From Pseudomonas kielensis (GTDB taxonomy: Bacteria > Pseudomonadota > Gammaproteobacteria > Pseudomonadales > Pseudomonadaceae): DNA of 64,000 nt. The notes beneath the pieces were generated by a model. It was not told where the DNA came from, did no database searches, and saw only the letters and a program-made list of their open reading frames with translations. Position numbers and translations under genes: made by a program. The stretch spans positions 186,001 to 250,000 of the forward strand of contig NZ_JACMYG010000001.1 of NCBI RefSeq assembly GCF_014236655.1, read 5' to 3'. This document shows, piece by piece, positions 58,396-64,000 of this stretch; the stretch's first letter is position 1; the number at the start of each line of letters is the position of its first letter.

Positions 58396-59697
58396 TTATT
58401 GCAAAGTGTGTTGCTCGATAAATTCCAGCGGCTGCATTCCCTCGCGGCTCACCAGTCGATTGAGCTCGACCCGTGGCAAACGAACGTCCAGCAAACAGAT
58501 GCCTTCTTCGTCGTGCTCTTCTTTCTGCACTGCGCCCAGCTCAAAGAACTGTGCACGCAATCGAGCGAATCGTTGCGGTAAACGCAATGTGCCCACAAAC
58601 AAATCACTGCCCAACAACTCGGCGATGGCTTGCTCAAGCAATTCCAGGCCACTGCCATCACGCGCCGAGAGCCACACCCGTTGCGGTTTGCCATCGGCAT
58701 CGCGCTGGATTTGTGGCTCAACGCCTTCAAGCAAATCGAGTTTGTTATAGACCTCGAGGATCGGCAAGTCCTGAGCCCCAATCTCACCCAGTACCACCAT
58801 CACCTGCTCGATCTGCAACATGCGGTCCGGTTCGGCCGCATCGATCACGTGCAGCAGCAGGTCGGAGTTGCTCGACTCTTCGAGCGTAGACCGAAATGCC
58901 TCGACCAGCTTGTGCGGCAAGTGACGGATGAAACCCACAGTGTCCGCCAGAACAATCGGCCCCAGGTCGTCCAGTTCCAGACGGCGCAAGGTCGGGTCCA
59001 GCGTGGCAAACAACTGGTCGGCCGCGTACACGTCGGATTTCGTCACGTTGTTGAAGAGCGTGGATTTACCGGCGTTGGTATACCCCACCAGAGACACGGT
59101 CGGAATATCGGCACGCGATCGGCCCCGTCGCGATTGCTCGCGCTGGCTGCGCACTTTCTCCAGCCGCCCCTTGATCTGTCGCAGGCGAACCCGCAGCAGG
59201 CGGCGGTCGGTTTCCAGCTGGGTTTCACCCGGGCCACGCATGCCGATACCGCCACCCTGACGCTCAAGGTGAGTCCAGCCACGAACCAGGCGGGTGCTCA
59301 TGTGGTCAAGCTGGGCCAGTTCGACCTGGAGCTTGCCTTCATGGGTACGGGCGCGTTGGGCGAAAATATCGAGAATCAGACCGGTACGGTCGATCACGCG
59401 ACACTCGAAGACACGTTCGAGGTTACGTTCCTGACTGGGCGTGAGGATGTGATTGAAAATTACCAGATCAGCCTTTTCGGCATGGACCAGGTCGCGTAGC
59501 TCCTCGACCTTGCCGCTGCCAATCAGGAATTTGGCGGTTGGCCGATGACGCGGCACGTTAAAAAACGCAACGGTCTCGGCGCCCGCCGAATTAGCCAGTT
59601 CCTGAAACTCCTGCGGATCTTCGCGCGCCTCAGGGTCCTGTCCATCCAAGTGAACAAGGATCACTCGTTCACCACCACCGTGGCGCTCAAAGAACAA
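58396..59697 (-). CDS. hflX: ribosome-associated GTPase HflX
   Basis: A 433-residue Obg-HflX GTPase. The N-terminal domain contains LDIFAQRARTHEGKLQVELAQ and the Gly-rich GGIGMRGPGETQLETDRR. G-motifs are GYTNAGKST (G1), DTVGF (G3) and YNKLD (G4). HflX splits stalled or heat-damaged 70S ribosomes. The start is TTG at 59697 (reading MFFERHGGGERV) behind GGAG, matching the conserved N-terminus of pseudomonad HflX. It begins 12 bp after hfq, so hfq and hflX are co-transcribed. Confidence 0.95.
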   Translation of the reverse strand: MFFERHGGGERVILVHLDGQDPEAREDPQEFQELANSAGAETVAFFNVPRHRPTAKFLIGSGKVEELRDLVHAEKADLVIFNHILTPSQERNLERVFECRVIDRTGLILDIFAQRARTHEGKLQVELAQLDHMSTRLVRGWTHLERQGGGIGMRGPGETQLETDRRLLRVRLRQIKGRLEKVRSQREQSRRGRSRADIPTVSLVGYTNAGKSTLFNNVTKSDVYAADQLFATLDPTLRRLELDDLGPIVLADTVGFIRHLPHKLVEAFRSTLEESSNSDLLLHVIDAAEPDRMLQIEQVMVVLGEIGAQDLPILEVYNKLDLLEGVEPQIQRDADGKPQRVWLSARDGSGLELLEQAIAELLGSDLFVGTLRLPQRFARLRAQFFELGAVQKEEHDEEGICLLDVRLPRVELNRLVSREGMQPLEFIEQHTLQ

Positions 59698-59709
59698 AGG
59701 AGACTCCTA

Positions 59710-59970
59710 TCAGGCGTTACCTGGCTCAGCGTCACCTTGTTCGGATTCGGTTGCGCTAGGCAGACGAATTGGACGAACCGGTACCACTGTAGAGATAGCG
59801 TGCTTGTAGACCATCTGGCTGACGGTGTTCTTCAGCAGGATGACGAACTGGTCGAACGACTCGATCGTGCCTTGCAGTTTGATCCCGTTGACCAGGTAGA
59901 TGGAAACCCCAACTTTCTCTTTACGTAAAGTATTCAAGTAAGGGTCTTGTAGCGAATGCCCTTTTGACAT
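59710..59970 (-). CDS. hfq: RNA chaperone Hfq
   Basis: An 86-residue Hfq. It begins [20 protein letters not shown] and has the Sm1 and Sm2 motifs ([18 protein letters not shown], then [11 protein letters not shown]). The C-terminal tail is short, as in other Pseudomonas Hfq, compared with E. coli. The hexamer matches small RNAs with mRNAs and, with Crc, blocks translation of catabolic genes. ATG at 59970 follows AAAGGAG; the in-frame start at 59979 is discounted. It lies between miaA and hflX in the classical order. Confidence 0.98.
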   Translation of the reverse strand: MSKGHSLQDPYLNTLRKEKVGVSIYLVNGIKLQGTIESFDQFVILLKNTVSQMVYKHAISTVVPVRPIRLPSATESEQGDAEPGNA

Positions 59971-60066
59971 GTGCCGCACTCCTTTAAGGATTCAATAATA
60001 AAAAAATAGGTAAGCAGAAAGCTTTCAGCCGTCACACCCCCAAGGATAGACGGCAATTGCAAGGAC

Positions 60067-61038
60067 TCAGCTCAATATGGAGACCGTTCCCAAGTATTTC
60101 AAGGCGCGTGGCAGATTGTCGCAATCAAGGCTGTCCAGCCAGTGTAAATCAGCCCAACTGCGCAGCCAGGTGAACTGGCGCTTCGCCAATTGGCGCGTGG
60201 CGATGATTCCACGTTCCTGCATCTCGGCTGACGTCAGCTTGCCATCCAGGTAATCCCAGACTTGTCGGTAGCCTACAGCGCGTATAGACGGCAACCCCGA
60301 ATGCAGGTCACTTCTTTTACGCAGGGCTACGACCTCATCAATGAATCCCTGTTCCAACATTTGTGTGAATCTTTGTTTAATTCGCTCATGCAGCACCTGG
60401 CGATTTGCCGGGGCAATGGCCAAGTTTGCGACAGTATAGGGCAATTGTGGGCGTCCCGAAGCGCCTGCTTCAGTACTTTGCGCAGATTGTCGTGCGCGCA
60501 GCTCGGTCATGCTCTGGCCGCTGGCCCGATAGACTTCCAGCGCCCGGCTCAGACGCTGCGGATCATTGGGGTGAATGCGGGCCGCGGAAACCGGGTCGAT
60601 CACCGCCAATTGATCGTGCAGGGCCTGCCAGCCAAGGCGGGCCGCCTGCGCCTCGATCTCGGCACGAATCTGCGGATCGGCGGCGGGCATCTCGGCCAGG
60701 CCGTCGATCAACGCCTTGTAATAAAGCATGGTGCCGCCCACCAGCAGCGGGATCTTGCCGCGCGCGGTGATGTCGGCCATGGCCTCAAGGGCATCGCGGC
60801 GAAAATCCGCGGCCGAATAGGCATCGGCCGGGTCGAGAATATCGATCAGGCGGTGGGGGAACTCGGCCAGCAAAGCCTTTGAGGGCTTGGCCGTGCCAAT
60901 GTCCATGCCCCGGTAGACCAGCGCCGAGTCGACGCTGATCAGCTCGCAGGGCAGCACCTTGGTCAACTCGATGGCCAGGTCGGTCTTGCCCGCAGCGGTC
61001 GGGCCCATCAGGAAAATCGCTGGAGGGAGCTGGCTCAT
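60067..61038 (-). CDS. miaA: tRNA dimethylallyltransferase MiaA
   Basis: A 323-residue MiaA. The P-loop is [11 protein letters not shown], followed by [19 protein letters not shown], the tRNA/isopentenyl region, and [13 protein letters not shown]. It adds dimethylallyl to A37 of tRNAs reading UNN codons. The ATG at 61038 overlaps the mutL stop by 1 nt, implying coupling; the in-frame reading to 61113 would run inside mutL. hfq follows after 96 bp. Confidence 0.97.
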   Translation of the reverse strand: MSQLPPAIFLMGPTAAGKTDLAIELTKVLPCELISVDSALVYRGMDIGTAKPSKALLAEFPHRLIDILDPADAYSAADFRRDALEAMADITARGKIPLLVGGTMLYYKALIDGLAEMPAADPQIRAEIEAQAARLGWQALHDQLAVIDPVSAARIHPNDPQRLSRALEVYRASGQSMTELRARQSAQSTEAGASGRPQLPYTVANLAIAPANRQVLHERIKQRFTQMLEQGFIDEVVALRKRSDLHSGLPSIRAVGYRQVWDYLDGKLTSAEMQERGIIATRQLAKRQFTWLRSWADLHWLDSLDCDNLPRALKYLGTVSILS

Positions 61039-62960
61039 CAACGACCGCGCAAGAACAGTTTGTCCAGATCGTCCAGGCCCAATTGGGTCCAGGTCGGTCG
61101 GCCATGGTTGCATTGACCGCTGCGCTCGGTGTTTTCCATGTCACGCAGCAGACCGTTCATTTCCGGTACGGCCAGGCGCCGGTTGGCGCGGATCGCGCCG
61201 TGGCAGGCCATGGTCCCGAGCAACTCGTTGAGGTGCGCCTGGATCCGGTCACTGGTGCCGTACTCCATCAGGTCCGCCAGGACATCCTGCACCAGGCGGT
61301 TGGCCTCGGCCTGCTTGAGCAGCGCCGGGATCTGCCGGATACCCAGGGTTTCCGGACCCAGGCGCTGCAGCTCGAAGCCCAGGCGCTGGAACCAGCTGAC
61401 GTGCTCTTCGGCACAATCGGCTTCGCGCTGGCTGACCGCCAGGGATTCGGGCACCAGCAACGGCTGGCCGCTCAGGCCTTCGCTGGCCATCGCCACCTTC
61501 AGACGCTCGTACATGATCCGCTCGTGGGCGGCGTGCATGTCCACCAGCACCAGGCCCTGGGCGTTTTCCGCAAGAATGTAGATGCCCTTGAGCTGCGCCA
61601 GGGCGTAGCCCAAGGGTGGAATGTCGTCCTGGCCTTCGGGCAACGCCGCGGCATTCGCCTCGGGCAAGGGCGCAAAGAACTCACGATAGGCCGCCTGGGC
61701 CTCAGCCACCGGCACGCTGGCACCCTGGGGCCGTGGCGTGTACTGGTACTGATAACCGGCACCGGCACCCGAGCCCGGCGCAGCGCCGGTATTGAATGTC
61801 GGCTGGCCCTGGGGTTGCTCAAGCAGCGCATTGGCGGCCAGGCGCATTTCCCCTTGCGGGCCGAATTCCCCGGCCTCGATCCCGGAGGGACGCACCATGC
61901 CGGCGACCGGCGCTGGCGTTGCCAACTGGTCCTCCGGACGCACATCGCCGAGGGCCCGGTGCAGAGTGCCATACAGGAAATCGTGAACCATGCGCCCATC
62001 ACGAAAGCGCACTTCGTGCTTGGTCGGGTGCACGTTAACGTCGACCGCCGCCGGATCGACTTCGAAAAACAGCGCGAACGTCGGATGGCGCCCGTTGAAC
62101 AGCACGTCGCGATACGCCTGGCGCACCGCATGGGCCACCAGTTTGTCGCGCACGGCACGGCCATTGACGAAGAAATACTGCATGTCCGCCTGGCTGCGGT
62201 TGAACGTCGGCAGCCCGACCCAGCCCCACAAATGCAGGCCATTGCGCTCGATTTCGATCGGCAAGGCCTGCTCCAGGAAACCCGAGCCGCAGATGGCTGC
62301 CACCCGCCGCGCACGGGCCGCATCATCATGGGCTTCGTGCAGGCTGAGGATGGTCTTGCCGTTGTGACGCAGGTGGAAGGCCACATCAAAGCGCGCCAGT
62401 GCCAGGCGCTTGATCACTTCTTGCAGGTGATCGAATTCGGTTTTTTCAGTCTTGAGGAACTTGCGTCGCGCCGGGGTATTGAAAAACAGGTCGCGCACTT
62501 CCACCGAGGTGCCCACCGGATGGGCCGCTGGCTGGACCCGCGCGGCCATGTCGCGGCCTTCGGTTTCGACCTGCCAGGCCTGGTCGGCATCCCGGGTGCG
62601 GGATGTCAGGGTCAGGCGCGCCACGGAACTGATGGAGGCCAGGGCCTCGCCGCGGAACCCCAGGCTCATCACCTGCTCGAGATCTTCCAGGTTGCGGATC
62701 TTGCTGGTGGCGTGACGGGCCAGGGCCAGGGGCAGGTCATCGGCCGGGATCCCCCGACCATCGTCGCGAACCCGCAGCAGCTTGACCCCACCCTGCTCGA
62801 CATCGACATCAATGCGCCGAGCGCCGGAGTCCAGGCTGTTCTCCAGCAACTCCTTGATGACCGAGGCCGGGCGCTCGACGACTTCACCCGCGGCAATCTG
62901 GTTCGCCAGGCGCGGGCTGAGCAGTTCGATGCGCGCGCCGCTGTTCACCGAGTCGTTCAT
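61038..62960 (-). CDS. mutL: DNA mismatch repair protein MutL (endonuclease type)
   Basis: A 640-residue MutL. The GHKL ATPase N-terminus has [25 protein letters not shown] and [11 protein letters not shown] long Pro/Gly/Gln-rich linker (about 345-440) joins it to the dimerisation domain. Asp474-Met-His-Ala-x-x-Glu480-x4-Glu485 (in [15 protein letters not shown]) fits the DQHA(x)2E(x)4E endonuclease motif found in MutL of bacteria without MutH. The start overlaps the amiB stop by 4 bp. Confidence 0.97.
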   Translation of the reverse strand: MNDSVNSGARIELLSPRLANQIAAGEVVERPASVIKELLENSLDSGARRIDVDVEQGGVKLLRVRDDGRGIPADDLPLALARHATSKIRNLEDLEQVMSLGFRGEALASISSVARLTLTSRTRDADQAWQVETEGRDMAARVQPAAHPVGTSVEVRDLFFNTPARRKFLKTEKTEFDHLQEVIKRLALARFDVAFHLRHNGKTILSLHEAHDDAARARRVAAICGSGFLEQALPIEIERNGLHLWGWVGLPTFNRSQADMQYFFVNGRAVRDKLVAHAVRQAYRDVLFNGRHPTFALFFEVDPAAVDVNVHPTKHEVRFRDGRMVHDFLYGTLHRALGDVRPEDQLATPAPVAGMVRPSGIEAGEFGPQGEMRLAANALLEQPQGQPTFNTGAAPGSGAGAGYQYQYTPRPQGASVPVAEAQAAYREFFAPLPEANAAALPEGQDDIPPLGYALAQLKGIYILAENAQGLVLVDMHAAHERIMYERLKVAMASEGLSGQPLLVPESLAVSQREADCAEEHVSWFQRLGFELQRLGPETLGIRQIPALLKQAEANRLVQDVLADLMEYGTSDRIQAHLNELLGTMACHGAIRANRRLAVPEMNGLLRDMENTERSGQCNHGRPTWTQLGLDDLDKLFLRGR

Positions 62961-64000
62961 TCCTTGGCCGCCAGTTCGGTGCCTGGAATGTTCAGGTGCT
63001 GGCCGATCTTCAGCTCATCGGATTGCAGGTTGTTGGCGCTGCGCAAGGAGGCCGCAGACACCTGGTAACGCACCGCAATCATCGCCAGTGTCTCGCCGGG
63101 GCGCACGGTATGGTCGCGCGGGCCCTGGGCGATTTTCCCGGAATCACGCAGCCAGGCAATGTAGGTGCCCGGTGGCGGGTTTTGCTGGAAGAACTGCCGC
63201 ACGCCGCTGCTGATGGAGCGCGCAAGGGCCTGCTGGTGGCTCGGGGCCGCCAGTTTCGAGGCTTCATTGGCGTTGGAGATGAACCCGGTTTCCACCAGGA
63301 TCGACGGAATATCCGGGGATTTGAGCACCATGAACCCGGCCTGCTCGACGCGCTGCTTGTGCAGCGGCGTGACCCGGCCGATATTGCTTAAGACCTTCTG
63401 GCCAACGTTGAGGCTGGAGGTCAGCGACGCGGTCATCGACAGATCGAGCAGCACCCCGGCAAGCATCCGGTCCTTGTCGTCGAGGCTGACGTTGCCGGCA
63501 CCGCCGATCAGGTCGGAACGGTTTTCGCTGTCAGCCAGCCAGCGCGCGGTCTCGGAAGTCGCACCACGGTCGGACAGGGCAAATACCGAGGCGCCGAAGG
63601 CGGCTTTCGACGGCGCGGCGTCGGCGTGGATCGAAACGAACAGGTCGGCGCCCTTCTTGCGGGCGATTTCGGTACGTCCGCGCAACGGAATGAAATAGTC
63701 GCCGGTACGGGTCAGTTCGGCGCGGAAGCCCTTGATGCCGTTGACCTGACGCTGCAGTTCACGGGCGATGGCCAGCACCACGTCTTTCTCACGCTGGCCA
63801 CGCGAACCCGAGGCGCCCGGGTCTTCACCGCCGTGACCGGCGTCGATCACCACAATGATGTCACGCTTGCCGGGTGGGGCTGGTGGTGCAGGTGGCAGCT
63901 TGATTGCCGGCGCGGTCGGCGTCACCGGCACCGCCGGAATGGTCGCAACGCTAGGCGTCGGGGCCGGCGGCGGTGCGGCGTCGGCCGGGTTGTCGAACAG
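62957..64000 (-). CDS. amiB: N-acetylmuramoyl-L-alanine amidase AmiB (5' part outside the window)
   Basis: The frame is open to the right window edge, so the N-terminal signal and AMIN domain lie outside. At least 347 codons are present. A Pro/Ala-rich linker leads to the Amidase_3 domain with zinc ligands in [12 protein letters not shown], then [10 protein letters not shown] and [12 protein letters not shown]-terminal LysM motif ([19 protein letters not shown]) follows, a feature of pseudomonad AmiB that is absent in E. coli AmiC. It cleaves septal peptidoglycan, activated by EnvC/NlpD-type factors. It overlaps mutL by 4 bp, forming the conserved amiB-mutL-miaA-hfq-hflX run. Confidence 0.93.
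   Translation of the reverse strand: MFDNPADAAPPPAPTPSVATIPAVPVTPTAPAIKLPPAPPAPPGKRDIIVVIDAGHGGEDPGASGSRGQREKDVVLAIARELQRQVNGIKGFRAELTRTGDYFIPLRGRTEIARKKGADLFVSIHADAAPSKAAFGASVFALSDRGATSETARWLADSENRSDLIGGAGNVSLDDKDRMLAGVLLDLSMTASLTSSLNVGQKVLSNIGRVTPLHKQRVEQAGFMVLKSPDIPSILVETGFISNANEASKLAAPSHQQALARSISSGVRQFFQQNPPPGTYIAWLRDSGKIAQGPRDHTVRPGETLAMIAVRYQVSAASLRSANNLQSDELKIGQHLNIPGTELAAKE

Noticed and set aside
58340..58396. Terminator between hflX and hflK
   Set aside because: An AGCGG/CCGCT stem is present but has no T-run in the leftward direction, and the hfl genes are commonly co-transcribed.
61083..63068. 661-codon open frame on the + strand
   Set aside because: Antisense of mutL, no ribosome-binding site, shadow composition.

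Overview
The window is a piece of chromosome from a fluorescent Pseudomonas (P. fluorescens group or close relative). This rests on the high-GC codon use, the REP-type repeats (GCGGGCTTGCCCGC-like), and gene order that closely follows P. aeruginosa PAO1 from ureE-ureF-ureG through the liv-type transporter, pncB-nadE-azu, dnaB-rplI-rpsR-rpsF-rlmB-rnr, purA-hisZ-hflCK-hflX-hfq-miaA-mutL-amiB. No insertion sequence, prophage, integrase or CRISPR array was seen. The large open frames lying opposite real genes are antisense shadows.

Layout. 1-4 kb: most of a very large protein with a dermonecrotic-toxin-type N-terminus and a Cys-His-Asp hydrolase-like segment, cut by the left edge. 4.2-9.8 kb: an AraC regulator divergent from an EamA exporter with repeated operator-like half-sites between them, an alpha/beta lipase, a ferritin-like protein and an AsmA protein. 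10-14 kb: a small exported repeat protein, DesT, and the urease nickel-insertion genes ureE, ureF, ureG with a HupE/UreJ permease. 14-17 kb: AGE epimerase, CDF transporter and a YdfG-like dehydrogenase, followed by a 752-bp gene-free stretch carrying a cluster of DnaA-box-like sites. 17.8-23 kb: a five-gene branched-chain-type amino-acid ABC transporter. 23-27 kb: lysine/pipecolate catabolism (amaA, amaB, divergent amaR). 27-31 kb: NAD salvage (pncB, nadE), azurin, a LOG-type phosphoribohydrolase and a short charged protein. 31-38 kb: a three-gene operon encoding two transglutaminase-like modules, a circularly permuted ATP-grasp fused to an alpha-E domain, and a DUF2126 putative amidoligase, a poorly characterised peptide-modification system. 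38-48 kb: ygiQ, dnaB, the rpsF-rpsR-(membrane protein)-rplI ribosomal operon, rlmB and rnr. 48 kb: two tandem identical tRNA-Leu(CAG) genes, each with its own promoter and terminator. 48.7-53.3 kb: a ferric-iron ABC importer lacking its ATPase gene, and a chemoreceptor. 53.4-64 kb: purA, hisZ, hflC, hflK, hflX, hfq, miaA, mutL and amiB (cut by the right edge), all leftward.

Functionally the window is mostly core housekeeping (replication, translation, tRNA modification, mismatch repair, membrane protease control, purine and NAD metabolism) with nutritional functions (urea, lysine, amino-acid uptake, iron) interspersed. The least explained parts are the toxin-like protein at the left edge, the DnaA-box cluster near 17.1-17.7 kb, the ATP-grasp/transglutaminase operon, and the small repeat protein at 10.2 kb.
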